Shown: positions 7,605 through 15,613, numbered from the stretch's first letter. The stretch is DNA of 37,502 bases from Fimenecus sp045595185 (GCA_045595185.1 JAZNZX010000027.1:1-37502); one strand, 5' to 3'. The notes: generated by a model from the letters alone, not told the origin. A program made the numbers and translations.

Positions 7605-7717
7605 AAGATATTATTCATTATTCATTTTTGCGGTGTTGAAAACACAGAAGAACCGTCTCCTTGTGTTCTGGACTTTTTGTATATGACGTAAAACATTAAC
7701 ACCGATGCATCAATGTT

Positions 7718-8332
7718 TTATAGACCTAAAATCTGCATTTTCTTAGCATCAAACTCTTCTTGCGAAATCACTCCGGAGTCCAGCAATTCTTTATATGTTA
7801 GAAGATCATCTACAGATTCTTTTTGTTCTTTTATAATACTCTGTTTCTTGATAGGCAATTTATCAATTTTCTTCTCCATTTTAAGTAAAAACGATAAGAT
7901 TAGAACAATAAGATTTAAGGCAATTATTACATAAGACATCCAATTAATCCCGTATGCATACCTAAAACTGATTGCATCAACTTCGGCAAATGAACAAGAA
8001 TAAAACAGAAAGATTGCCATCATCGCAGTATGGACAATTGCAAATATCCATGCTTTATCTGCAATTCTCGCTGTATGTCCTATCATTTTTATATAATAGA
8101 TTACAATAACAAGAACTGCTGTACATACAAACAATATTGCCAGTGGCTTACCTAATATTGCATCATTCCCAAAAAAGCTAATATCATTATGCCTTTTTAA
8201 TGAGGATACACCGTGATAAACCATCGACTGCTCATACTTCCAGAATTCTTCATCAAGACAATAAGGTGTAAAACAGCAGATTATCTCAATAATGCATAAA
8301 ATAATAATTGACAAATTAAGTTTTTTATCCAT
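7718..8332 (-). CDS. Four-TM membrane protein with C-terminal SHOCT motif
   Basis: The 204-residue protein has about four hydrophobic segments (near 6-23, 62-82, 95-115 and 132-152), then a charged stretch and a C-terminal SHOCT motif: LLTYKELLDSGVISQEEFDAKK. SHOCT is a short oligomerisation motif found in many bacterial membrane proteins. The start at 8332 is preferred (AAGGTG site, 11 bp after the upstream stop); a start at 8356 would overlap the upstream gene by 13 bp. It follows another SHOCT protein in the same operon, which suggests the two associate. The function is unknown. Confidence 0.75.
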   Translation of the reverse strand: MDKKLNLSIIILCIIEIICCFTPYCLDEEFWKYEQSMVYHGVSSLKRHNDISFFGNDAILGKPLAILFVCTAVLVIVIYYIKMIGHTARIADKAWIFAIVHTAMMAIFLFYSCSFAEVDAISFRYAYGINWMSYVIIALNLIVLILSFLLKMEKKIDKLPIKKQSIIKEQKESVDDLLTYKELLDSGVISQEEFDAKKMQILGL

Positions 8333-8343
8333 ACCCACACCTT

Positions 8344-8988
8344 TTAGTTTTCGCATTCATAAACACAAGTAATTCCATACTGATTACAATAGACGCCTGC
8401 TTTTTCATAGCCACGACCATACATTTCATTCAGCGAGACAGTGGATGACGAAACTCTCCAATATGAATACTCAACATCCAAACCAGGATGAACATTCGTT
8501 ATTCCAAAATCAATCATGCCATCTCCACATGGATCGTCAACTGATACTTCATCCAATTTTTCTAAACATGACAATGCTTGTCCATTGGTTAAGCTTTCAA
8601 AACCCACTGCAAATACATCATACGAATAATCAACATATTTTACAGTATAAGAACTTAAACCATAATCATCCATAATAGATTCAATTGCAGTTTCTAATGC
8701 TGCCGCTCTCTTTATTTGATGATTCTTTTTAACAATTTTATATCCAGAAAAAAATGCAGTAACTAATATTGCTATAATTCCCACACAGATTAGTATTTTT
8801 TTAAGTATCGCCTTATTTATCGGTTTTTTCTGTAATTTTTCATTTTTATCTTTTGGTTCAACTACTGTGGATTCCTGCTGAACACTTTCAGATAATATCT
8901 CTTTCTTTTTATTTTCAAAGTCTTCTTCCGTAATGATACCAGCATCAAGAAGTTCTTTGAATTTTTTGAGTTCTTCAACTCTACTCAT
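8344..8988 (-). CDS. Membrane-anchored protein with N-terminal SHOCT motif
   Basis: The 214-residue protein starts with a SHOCT motif (MSRVEELKKFKELLDAGIIT...EEDFENKKKEIL), then a charged linker, one TM segment (about 61-80) and an extracytoplasmic C-terminal domain of about 125 residues with several Cys (near the middle and in the ...CNQYGITCVYECEN tail), possibly disulfide-bonded. The start at 8988 has GAGGAGC ahead of it; the longer frame to 9093 has no such site. The C-terminal domain is not recognised. The motif is at the opposite end from that of its downstream partner. Confidence 0.75.
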   Translation of the reverse strand: MSRVEELKKFKELLDAGIITEEDFENKKKEILSESVQQESTVVEPKDKNEKLQKKPINKAILKKILICVGIIAILVTAFFSGYKIVKKNHQIKRAAALETAIESIMDDYGLSSYTVKYVDYSYDVFAVGFESLTNGQALSCLEKLDEVSVDDPCGDGMIDFGITNVHPGLDVEYSYWRVSSSTVSLNEMYGRGYEKAGVYCNQYGITCVYECEN

Positions 8989-9125
8989 AATAATGCTCCT
9001 CTTTACATTTTCATAAAACATTTGCACACGCCAAAAAATGTACTTATAAATTTTCTTGCTTTTCCGTAGGATGTGCCGACCGACATTTTGCAAGAACTCT
9101 CGCGATTACACCTCCTCTTATAAAA

Positions 9126-9336
9126 ATAAAAAAGTGCGGCAACCGAAGTCACCGCACCGAAAACGCAAACTCCGATTGTCGCCAAACAAATTAAAATAGA
9201 ATTAGAGCATCTCTGCCACGCTATTTTGTGGAGTTTGCAGTTTTACCACATTATTAACGTGACAGAAAAAGGGTATAATTATCCCTATAAAAAGAAAAAA
9301 AGATACCGCTAATTCTACTTATTTAATTTGTTTGGC
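9126..9336 (-). ncRNA. Candidate structured RNA of about 210 nt, family not recognised
   Basis: A complete transcription unit lies in a 585-bp stretch without a credible protein gene. The promoter at 9343-9371 predicts a start at about 9336. The first 28 bases (9336-9309) can pair with 9205-9181: 15 bp (GCCAAACAAATTAAA) and 9 bp (TAGAATTAG) around a small bulge. Inside are a hairpin GGGATAATTATACCC, a stem CTGTCACG / CGTGGCAG (one G-U pair) and a nested TGTGG / CCACA stem. A terminator follows at 9126-9157: a 10-bp stem closed by C-UUCG-G (two G-U pairs), then TTTTTTATTTTT. The rod-like shape recalls 6S RNA, but I cannot assign it. It could also be a leader attenuating the SHOCT operon, which starts 138 bp further on. 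Confidence 0.6.
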
Positions 9337-9342
9337 ATATTT

Positions 9343-9371
9343 AGTATATACCCTTGCTTTAAAAAAATCAA
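9343..9371 (-). promoter_or_regulatory. Promoter of the structured RNA
   Basis: Minus strand: TTGATT, 17 bp, TATACT. The start predicted seven bases on is the first base of the long pairing arm. Confidence 0.72.
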
Positions 9372-9387
9372 TTGTTTTTATGAATAA

Positions 9388-9416
9388 CAAAAAATCGCAC
9401 CCTGAAAAGAGTGCGA
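9388..9416 (-). terminator. Hairpin terminator
   Basis: TCGCACTC / GGGTGCGA stem (one G-U pair), then TTTTTTG on the minus strand. It would insulate the structured RNA gene from upstream transcription, including the tRNA unit. Confidence 0.65.
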
Positions 9417-9429
9417 AAAGTGAAAATAA

Positions 9430-9533
9430 ATTATTCATTATTCATCAGCGAAGCGATTTCATTTTTCATTGTTCATTTGAAAATCCGTTCTAAAAAATGA
9501 ATAATGAATGATGAAAAATGAATAGTGAATAAT
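9430..9533. repeat. AT-rich inverted repeat built from 'attattcatt' words
   Basis: The left part (9430-9478) is made of ATTATTCATTATTCAT and TTTCATTTTTCATTG; the right part (9492-9533) is its approximate reverse complement. The same words appear at 7611-7628. It is a dispersed intergenic repeat, not coding. Confidence 0.6.
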
Positions 9534-9539
9534 ACAAAC

Positions 9540-9570
9540 AAAAATCCGTCCTCTTACGAGAACGGATTTT
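9540..9570 (-). terminator. tRNA-Leu terminator
   Basis: AAAATCCGT / ACGGATTTT stem with a further TCTCGTAAGAGG inner hairpin, then a T-run on the minus strand; it directly follows the tRNA. Confidence 0.85.
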
Positions 9571-9574
9571 CGTT

Positions 9575-9661
9575 TGGTGCCGGTGACCGGGGTCGAACCG
9601 GTACGGTATCGCTACCACTGGATTTTGAGTCCAGCACGTCTGCCAATTCCATCACACCGGC
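9575..9661 (-). tRNA. tRNA-Leu (anticodon CAA)
   Basis: An 87-nt tRNA read on the minus strand. The acceptor stem GCCGGTG pairs with CACCGGC, followed by discriminator A and an encoded CCA (9575-9577). The anticodon stem CTGGA / TCCAG encloses the loop CTCAAAA, giving anticodon CAA for UUG codons. The long variable arm (about TGGTAGCGATACCG) is the class II feature of tRNA-Leu, and the T-arm has GGTTCGACCCC. Confidence 0.97.
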
Positions 9662-9723
9662 ATTTATTTGACCTTGATATTATATGCAATAAAGCGATAA
9701 ATGTCAAGAGTCAATATGAAATT

Positions 9724-10443
9724 TTATATAAATATGCCTTTCCATTTTTCACTCTTACGGAATGAGAAATAATCATCACCGTGACCGATAATTATATGGT
9801 CGCTGAGTTTTATACCAACCTTTTCCATTAAATTCTGGATGCCCATTGTTGCATCAACATCACTTCTTGACGGTGCAACCACTCCTGACGGATGATTATG
9901 TACAAGAATAAGCTTTGATGCATTATTCTTAAGGCTTATTTCCATTATACTTCGGATATTGAGCGGCGCTGAATTGACTACACCTTCACTTATGAGATTA
10001 AAGCTGATTACCTTACAAGATGAATCAAGGCAAAGAAGATACATTTTTTCCTTTGTTTCGCCCTTGAAAAACGGTGCTACATACTGTGCAATAAGCTTGC
10101 TTGTATTAAGCACAACATCATCATTCTTAACTATATCAACCTCATATTTCTTAAAAAGCTCAGGCATCATTTTAATAAGTGTTGCCGAATTTTCGCTAAT
10201 TCCCTTAACCTCACAAAGCTCCTCATAGCTTGCGTTGAAAACACCTGAAAGAGAACCGAATCTGTCCATAAGATTATGCGCCTCTTCATTTGTATCCTTT
10301 CGCGGAATTGAATAAAACAAAAGAAGCTCAAGCACATTATGGTCCTGAAAATTTTCGAGTCCTTCTTTCAGAAATCTTTGACGCAATCTGTCACGATGTC
10401 CCGCGTGAACATTTTTCTTTTCTGTTTTTACGCCTTTAGCCAT
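9724..10443 (-). CDS. radC: RadC-family JAB/MPN+ protein
   Basis: The 239-residue protein has the N-terminal helix-hairpin-helix-like region (LELLLFYSIPRKDTNEEAHNL; VKGISENSATLI) and the C-terminal JAB1/MPN metalloprotease-like domain with the metal motif LVHNHPSGVVAPSRSDVD. Despite the name, RadC has no proven repair role; the domain implies a metal-dependent hydrolase. The ATG lies one base after the TAG stop of the upstream membrane-protein gene, with AAGGG ten bases before, so translation is probably coupled. It is last in the metF-DUF5685-DnaJ-like operon. Confidence 0.93.
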   Translation of the reverse strand: MAKGVKTEKKNVHAGHRDRLRQRFLKEGLENFQDHNVLELLLFYSIPRKDTNEEAHNLMDRFGSLSGVFNASYEELCEVKGISENSATLIKMMPELFKKYEVDIVKNDDVVLNTSKLIAQYVAPFFKGETKEKMYLLCLDSSCKVISFNLISEGVVNSAPLNIRSIMEISLKNNASKLILVHNHPSGVVAPSRSDVDATMGIQNLMEKVGIKLSDHIIIGHGDDYFSFRKSEKWKGIFI

Positions 10444-10444
10444 C

Positions 10445-10990
10445 CTATTTAAACACCCTTTTTATATGCTTTTGCCATCTGTAAATATAAATTGACACAA
10501 GTCTTGTCAACAAAACATCATACATAAAGAACAGGATATTTCCTGCCAACAGTAATAACGGTAAAGCAAATTTACCGAATTCCTTTATATCGTCAAAGGA
10601 AATCATAAAAATCCTTGTGACAACAAAATATGATGCGACCATAGAAATATTAAAAATAAGATATTTTATTATCCAACAGGATATTTTCTTTAATTTTTGT
10701 TCTAAAATACTTTTCAAAATGGGATAGTATCCGAAAAACATAAGATACATTACAGCAGGTTCTTTGTTGCCGAGTAAAAGAAGTGAAAGAATGCTGACAA
10801 CAACATAAATTATTCCTGCAAATCCTTTCGAAAACTCAACAACAAGCACCATAAGTAATGCACCTGTTACCATTGGAATTGCATATTCAAGGCTCACAGC
10901 AACTCCCGATATAATCATCAGTACAAGTGACAAGGCAGAAACAATTCCGCCAAGTGCCACCTTAAACGACAGTTCTTTTCTTTTATTCAT
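10445..10990 (-). CDS. Five-TM membrane protein of unknown function
   Basis: The 181-residue protein opens with MNKRKELSFKVALGGIVSALSL and has about five TM segments (near 12-32, 38-58, 62-80, 108-126 and 142-165). The N-terminal pattern (basic residues, then a hydrophobic ALGGIVSALSLVLM) resembles substrate-binding S-components of ECF transporters, but no vitamin-specific motif is visible, so this is only a suggestion. It is separated from the DnaJ-like gene by 1 bp and from radC by 1 bp, so the genes are one transcript. Confidence 0.72.
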   Translation of the reverse strand: MNKRKELSFKVALGGIVSALSLVLMIISGVAVSLEYAIPMVTGALLMVLVVEFSKGFAGIIYVVVSILSLLLLGNKEPAVMYLMFFGYYPILKSILEQKLKKISCWIIKYLIFNISMVASYFVVTRIFMISFDDIKEFGKFALPLLLLAGNILFFMYDVLLTRLVSIYIYRWQKHIKRVFK

Positions 10991-10991
10991 A

Positions 10992-11576
10992 TCAACAACA
11001 AGGAATCAAATCTCCACCGCAACATTCACAACAACAATCTGCACACAAAAGGCCTGAACAAATATTGCAAACATCACCGTTACCTGTTTTTTGTGTTGTT
11101 CTGTAACCACCGTTTGCATTGTTATTAAGCGAATTAAAGGCTGCTGAATATTCTCTGTTAGAAGGGTCCATTGAGCAGGCAGTCTGGTAACTTGTATATG
11201 CTTCATTAAGCCAACCGCGACGCTGATGAATAACGCCTTTCAGGTAATGCCATTCGGCACTTCTCACCTGTGGCGGTACACCGTTAAGGATTGTTTCGGC
11301 ATCATCAATCCGGCCTGAATTTATACACGCACGCACATCGGAAAACTGTGAATTATCACCATAGTTGTTATTCTGGTTTCCTGCGTAACCTGTTGTGCCA
11401 CGCAAATCGTTAAGAATTGTGTCATAGGCATTATTAAGCTCGTTCATTCTTTGTGTTTTTTCACTGTCAGGAATTTCCGAATTGGTGATTTCCCCTGCTA
11501 TTCTTCTGTAAGCATCCATAATATCCTTTTCAGTTGCATTTCTGCCTACACCAAGATATTCATAAGGATTATTCAT
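10992..11576 (-). CDS. DnaJ-like/TPR protein with Cys-rich tail and no HPD motif
   Basis: The 194-residue protein starts with a J-domain-like helix pair (NPYEYLGVGRNATEKDIMDAY...NELNNAYDTIL, about 2-58). The HPD tripeptide needed to stimulate Hsp70 is absent: the loop region reads EITNSEIPDSEK. Residues about 75-150 are TPR-like (WHYLKGVIHQRRGWLNEAYTSYQTA). The end is Cys-rich (CNICSGLLCADCCCECCGG...CC), able to bind metal. The start at 11576 has AGAGGTG just before it and overlaps the upstream gene by 8 bp; a GTG three codons earlier is less likely. The partner is the DUF5685-like protein encoded upstream. Confidence 0.82.
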   Translation of the reverse strand: MNNPYEYLGVGRNATEKDIMDAYRRIAGEITNSEIPDSEKTQRMNELNNAYDTILNDLRGTTGYAGNQNNNYGDNSQFSDVRACINSGRIDDAETILNGVPPQVRSAEWHYLKGVIHQRRGWLNEAYTSYQTACSMDPSNREYSAAFNSLNNNANGGYRTTQKTGNGDVCNICSGLLCADCCCECCGGDLIPCC

Positions 11577-12414
11577 AATTTTCACCTCTGTACTTCTTTA
11601 TAATTCTATCCATCTGTAAAGACAGACCGTCATATATAATATTTTCAATTATGGTTGAAAAATTATTAAATTTCTGTGTTTTAAAAATTTGAGTCAACGC
11701 ACCGATTGACAAATTTATTGTTCGTGTCGCATCATCAACAATGTTTTCGCTGTTTTTAAACGGATTAAAAGTATTTTCTTTTTTGTCCTTTCCATAGTCG
11801 TCAAAGGCATCGAGGAAATAAACTACTCTGCCCAATTGATAACCGAATTGTGCTGTTTTTTCCTTATTCTCATCGGTTTCACCGAAAGAAAACAGCTCCG
11901 ACAAAATTTTTCCTGTAAAATGAGCTGACTTATCAAGTGAAATATCATTTTCACTTTCTGTTTTAAACTGCTCATTCATACCGTTATTAACAATTTCATA
12001 AATCTGCGGAAATTTCTTTTTTGCCTTTTTACAGATAAAGGAAAAATAGGGATAAAGAACATATAACAAGATTTTTTTAAGCGGTTTACTGTCGTGAATA
12101 TTATCCGCTAATTTAAAATATGCAAGAATTACGGTTATGGCACATGCTAATTTGTAAATATTATTTTCACATGTGATTTTCATACACTTTTTACAGGGGT
12201 TAAAGGAACAACGGGAATTAGAAACATTGATTTTAACCTTTGCAAGACCAAGCTTATACATCACATAAAATGCACCGTCATAGCTTAAGAGCAATCGTGA
12301 CAAAAGACCGTATTCCCTGCCCATTTCTTTGCATAAGGTACAATAAACACCTTTATATGCTTCGTATTCTTTAATTTTAAGTTCAGGCTTATTTATAGTT
12401 ACATATCCGAACAT
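11569..12414 (-). CDS. DUF5685-type protein, function unknown
   Basis: The 281-residue protein resembles the DUF5685 family: MFGYVTINKPELKIKEYEAYKGVYCTLCK (C-x2-C) at the start, then FNPCKKCMK. The rest looks all-helical, with two Asp-rich helices, LADNIHDSK near 105 and FLDAFDDYGKD near 205. These sit where class I isoprenoid synthases have their metal-binding Asp motifs, but enzyme activity is not established. The gene lies 3 bp after metF and overlaps the DnaJ-like gene by 8 bp. The recurring Cys pairs in both proteins suggest they share a metal or cluster; this is inference. Confidence 0.78.
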   Translation of the reverse strand: MFGYVTINKPELKIKEYEAYKGVYCTLCKEMGREYGLLSRLLLSYDGAFYVMYKLGLAKVKINVSNSRCSFNPCKKCMKITCENNIYKLACAITVILAYFKLADNIHDSKPLKKILLYVLYPYFSFICKKAKKKFPQIYEIVNNGMNEQFKTESENDISLDKSAHFTGKILSELFSFGETDENKEKTAQFGYQLGRVVYFLDAFDDYGKDKKENTFNPFKNSENIVDDATRTINLSIGALTQIFKTQKFNNFSTIIENIIYDGLSLQMDRIIKKYRGENYE

Positions 12415-12417
12415 AAA

Positions 12418-13275
12418 TTATCTTGAAATCCCCTTTAATACGGTTCTTGCAACATACGGTTTGTTCATTGTGTAAATATGAATTCCATTAACACCATTTG
12501 CAAGTAAGTTATTGATTTGCTTTATTGCAAAATCGAGTCCTGCTTTTTCAAGTTCTTCAGGACTGTCCTTATATTTTTCCAGAAATTCAGAAACTTCACA
12601 AGGTAATTTTGTTCCTGAAAGTGAAATAATTCTGTCAATTTGTTTTATGTTTGTAATAGGCATAATTCCTGCGAAAACAGGTGCATAAATGCCTTTTTTA
12701 CGAACCTTATCCATAAATGAATAAAAGATGTCGTTATCATAAAAAAGCTGTGTTATGAGGAAATCAACGCCACTGTCAACCTTGAGTTTCAGGTTGTCAA
12801 TATCCTTTTCCAGGCTGTCACATTCAGGATGACATTCAGGATAACAAGCACCGCCAATGTCAAAATAGCCATATTCCTTAATATATTTTACCAACTCGTA
12901 CGCATAAGTATAGTATTCACCGTCAGGCTTTTCAAAGCCTTGCGGAATGTCCCCACGCATAGCAAGAATATTGTCAATGTGATTTTCCTTTAATGTATCG
13001 AGAATTTCTTTGATTTTGTCTTTTGGTGTTGATGCACAGGTTAAATGTGCCAACGCAGTTGTGTCAAGTCGGTTTTTGATAAGTGATGCAATTTTTGTTG
13101 TGTACTGACTTGTGCCACCACCTGCACCGTATGTAACACTCATAAAATCTGGGTTATAGGCTGCTAATTCACGAACCGACCACTCAATGCTTTCAAAGGC
13201 AGAATCGGTCTTTGGAGGAAAAACCTCAAAAGAAATAAGCTGGTCTTTAACCATAAGTTTTTCAGTAATTCTCAT
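12418..13275 (-). CDS. metF: 5,10-methylenetetrahydrofolate reductase
   Basis: MetF reduces 5,10-methylene-THF to 5-methyl-THF with FAD, providing the methyl donor for the MetH encoded 4 kb upstream. The 285-residue TIM-barrel protein has SFEVFPPKT at the start, FMSVTYGAGG, ALAHLTC, ILAMRGDIP, DFLITQLFYDND and VFAGIMPI, all typical of the family. The ATG at 13275 follows GGTGAG at a good distance; a GTG two codons upstream is less likely. It heads a five-gene operon and has a sigma-A-like promoter. Confidence 0.97.
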   Translation of the reverse strand: MRITEKLMVKDQLISFEVFPPKTDSAFESIEWSVRELAAYNPDFMSVTYGAGGGTSQYTTKIASLIKNRLDTTALAHLTCASTPKDKIKEILDTLKENHIDNILAMRGDIPQGFEKPDGEYYTYAYELVKYIKEYGYFDIGGACYPECHPECDSLEKDIDNLKLKVDSGVDFLITQLFYDNDIFYSFMDKVRKKGIYAPVFAGIMPITNIKQIDRIISLSGTKLPCEVSEFLEKYKDSPEELEKAGLDFAIKQINNLLANGVNGIHIYTMNKPYVARTVLKGISR

Positions 13276-13293
13276 AAACACTCACCAATAATT

Positions 13294-13322
13294 ATAATAT
13301 CATATTAGTGGTTTTTTAGCAA
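13294..13322 (-). promoter_or_regulatory. metF operon promoter
   Basis: Minus strand: TTGCTA, 17 bp, TATTAT, 18 bp before the metF start codon. The short leader leaves no room for a riboswitch. Confidence 0.6.
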
Positions 13323-13406
13323 TAGAATGGTTGTGAATTTACATATTATTTACAAAATATAAAAGATACCAGCAAATTGGAGTTTGTAGGAATATTTAAG
13401 GTTAGT

Positions 13407-13492
13407 GTCATTCTGAGGAACAAAGTGACGAAGAATCTCTGTTGGTTGATGTGTTACTGTTAGAGAGATTCTTCGCTTACGCTCAGAATGAC
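13407..13492. repeat. 86-bp dispersed inverted repeat
   Basis: The left arm 13407-13440 (GTCATTCTGAGG...GAAGAATCTCT) and the right arm 13464-13492 (AGAGATTCTTCGC...CAGAATGAC) are imperfect reverse complements around a 23-bp loop. The right arm is identical to 3211-3239. The GTCATTCTGA end also forms the tips of the element at 35963-36039. The rest of this 397-bp gap (13276-13672) holds the metF promoter, a GC-richer degenerate palindrome region (about 13535-13590) and the element at 13619; no gene was seen. Confidence 0.75.
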
Positions 13493-13618
13493 CTATCGAA
13501 TTGGTTATTCATCCCGACAAATTATAATTTGACATAATGCAGGCGTGGAGGCTTGCCACAACGCATGATGATGGGTCGTCGAGACGCTGACATTTACAAA
13601 TAACAATGAATGAAAAAA

Positions 13619-13642
13619 GGGCGATTCTTGAATCGCCCCTAC
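13619..13642. repeat. Dispersed palindrome ending in CCCCTAC
   Basis: 9-bp perfect stem GGGCGATTC / GAATCGCCC with a TT loop, followed by CCTAC, then a tract of 'ttttgcat' words up to the mnmA stop codon. Confidence 0.72.
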
Positions 13643-13672
13643 ATTTTGCACTTTGCATTTTGAATTTTGCAT

Positions 13673-14692
13673 TTATATAATTTCTCCGCCACCCAATACT
13701 TCGTCACCATCGAAGATTACGAGTGATTGACCTTTTGTGATTGCTCTTTGTGGCTCGTCGAATTTAACATGAAGATTTCCCTGTTCGTCTTGCCATGCAG
13801 TTGCCGGTTGCTCCTTGTGTCTGTAACGAACTCGGGCAAGAACACGGATTGGTTTTGTTATTAGTTTTCCGCTGATTATATTTACATTTTTTGCAACTAC
13901 CTTATCAGTAAACAAATCTTCATTGTCACCCAAAATAACATTGTTTGTTTCAGGGTCAATGTTCATTACATATAGTGGGTTTTTATATGAAATTCCAAGA
14001 CCTTTTCTCTGACCGATTGTGTAATTCACAATGCCTTTATGTTCGCCGAAGGAAAAGCCTGTTTTATGGATAAACTGACCTTTCGGATAGTCCTTATTAT
14101 TGTAATTTTTAATGAATTTTACATAGTCACCGTCAGGGACAAAGCAAATATCCTGACTATCCTTTTTGCGAGCTGTTATAAGGTCATTTTCTTCTGCAAG
14201 CTGACGGATTTCAGGTTTTGTATATTCACCTAACGGAAATTTAATGTGTTTCAGTTGTTCCTGAGTAATCATATAGAGAAAATAGCTCTGGTCCTTACTT
14301 TCATCAACTGCTTTTTTCAGTTTATATTCACCATTTTCAAAGACTACTCTTGCATAGTGACCTGTTACAACAAAATCTGCATCTAACTCGTGCATTTTTT
14401 CCATCATAGCACCGAATTTAAGTGTACGGTTACATTCAACGCAAGGATTTGGTGTTTTTCCGTTTTCATAAAACTCAATAAATTTATCAATAACAAGTTT
14501 TTTAAATTCTTCTTTAAGCGGGAAAATATAAAAAGGCATACCTAACTTATCGGCAACTGCTTTTGCATCACTGCAATCGCCTTCGATATACAGTTGCATT
14601 GTAGCACCGACACAGGTATAGCCTTCATTTTTCATAAGTAAAGCAGCGACGGAGCTATCAACTCCGCCACTCATAGCAATAACTGCTTTCAT
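13673..14692 (-). CDS. mnmA: tRNA-specific 2-thiouridylase MnmA
   Basis: MnmA activates U34 of tRNA-Lys, -Glu and -Gln with ATP and inserts sulfur. The 339-residue protein has the PP-loop SGGVDSS (residues 8-14), the nucleophile C84 in TPNPCVECNR, and C183 in DSQDICFVPDG, so both catalytic cysteines are present. The motif GHYARV and the C-terminal beta-barrel (VRYRHKEQPA...FDEPQRAITKGQSLV) are intact. It starts 6 bp after nadA; its GGGTGA site lies in the nadA end. Clustering with nifS gives a nearby sulfur donor. Confidence 0.97.
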   Translation of the reverse strand: MKAVIAMSGGVDSSVAALLMKNEGYTCVGATMQLYIEGDCSDAKAVADKLGMPFYIFPLKEEFKKLVIDKFIEFYENGKTPNPCVECNRTLKFGAMMEKMHELDADFVVTGHYARVVFENGEYKLKKAVDESKDQSYFLYMITQEQLKHIKFPLGEYTKPEIRQLAEENDLITARKKDSQDICFVPDGDYVKFIKNYNNKDYPKGQFIHKTGFSFGEHKGIVNYTIGQRKGLGISYKNPLYVMNIDPETNNVILGDNEDLFTDKVVAKNVNIISGKLITKPIRVLARVRYRHKEQPATAWQDEQGNLHVKFDEPQRAITKGQSLVIFDGDEVLGGGEII

Positions 14693-14698
14693 TTTTAT

Positions 14699-15613
14699 TC
14701 ACCCAAGTTCAAGCATTTTATCAATGCATTTTTTGGCTTTCTCAATTGTTTCGTCATCAAGTATAATCTCTTCGCCACCTGTTCCCATAATTGTGTTATA
14801 AAGGTCAACGAGAGTTGTTGCTTTCATATCAGGGCAAATGAGTTTTGGTGAAAGAGCAAAGAAATTCTTATCAGGACATTCATACTGCAAAGACTCTGCA
14901 ATACTGATTTCTGTACCGATAATAAAGTTTTTATGGCTACTTTCCTTTGCGAATTTCATAATACCTGTTGTTGAGCCGACATAGTCAGCAAGAGCTACAA
15001 CCTCTGGCTTACATTCAGGATGAACGAGCAGAAGTGAATCAGGATAATACTCTCTTGCCTTTTTAACATCATCTGCTGTAATCTGACCGTGAATAGGACA
15101 ACCACCATTTACAAACTTAAAGGTCTTTTCAGGTAATTGCTTTGCAACAAAATCACCTAAGTTACAGTCAGGGATAAACAGAATCTTATCATTTTCCAAT
15201 TTGCTTACAACATTTACTGCTGATGCAGATGTTACACAAACATCACAGACAGTTTTAAGCTCGGCAGTTGTATTGATATAAGCAACAACTGTATAGTCAG
15301 GGTTTTCCCTTTTAACCTGTTCAATATATTCCTTGCTCATCTGCTCTGCCATCGGGCAACCGGCAACAGGGCTTGTTATATAAACTGTTTTTTCAGGTGA
15401 AAGAATTTTTACGGTTTCTGCCATAAAACGAACTCCACACATAATTACAGTTTTTGCATCAGTTTTTTCTGCGAGTACGCTCAACTGAAAACTGTCACCT
15501 GTAAAATCAGCAATTTCGATAATTTCACGAGCAACATAACTGTGAGCCAATATGCAAATGTCTTTTTCTTTTTTTAGTTGCAGGATTTTGTCCTGCATTT
15601 CTTTTACTGTCAT
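14699..15613 (-). CDS. nadA: Quinolinate synthase NadA
   Basis: NadA condenses iminoaspartate with dihydroxyacetone phosphate to quinolinate, the precursor of NAD, using a [4Fe-4S] cluster. The 304-residue protein keeps the three expected cluster ligands: C86 (AGCPMAE), C171 (NGGCPIHG) and C260 (KLICPDMK). Other conserved parts are ILAHSYVAREI, VHPEC and the end VDLYNTIMG. nadB and nadC, frequent neighbours, are not in the window. Position just after nifS/iscU fits its need for a cluster. GGAAG precedes the ATG. Confidence 0.97.
   Translation of the reverse strand: MTVKEMQDKILQLKKEKDICILAHSYVAREIIEIADFTGDSFQLSVLAEKTDAKTVIMCGVRFMAETVKILSPEKTVYITSPVAGCPMAEQMSKEYIEQVKRENPDYTVVAYINTTAELKTVCDVCVTSASAVNVVSKLENDKILFIPDCNLGDFVAKQLPEKTFKFVNGGCPIHGQITADDVKKAREYYPDSLLLVHPECKPEVVALADYVGSTTGIMKFAKESSHKNFIIGTEISIAESLQYECPDKNFFALSPKLICPDMKATTLVDLYNTIMGTGGEEIILDDETIEKAKKCIDKMLELG

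Noticed and set aside
9003..9185. Minus-strand frame of 60 residues with a hydrophobic stretch
   Set aside because: It starts with TTG without a ribosome site and runs through the UUCG-capped terminator hairpin; the region is better explained as structured RNA.
9126..9336. Firm assignment of the structured RNA as 6S RNA
   Set aside because: The 5' arm and rod shape fit in part, but a hairpin lies in the 5' side of the central bubble and a separate terminator follows; no covariance search was possible.
10445..10990. Firm call as an ECF transporter S-component
   Set aside because: Only the N-terminal pattern is similar; no substrate-specific motif or partner genes are seen.
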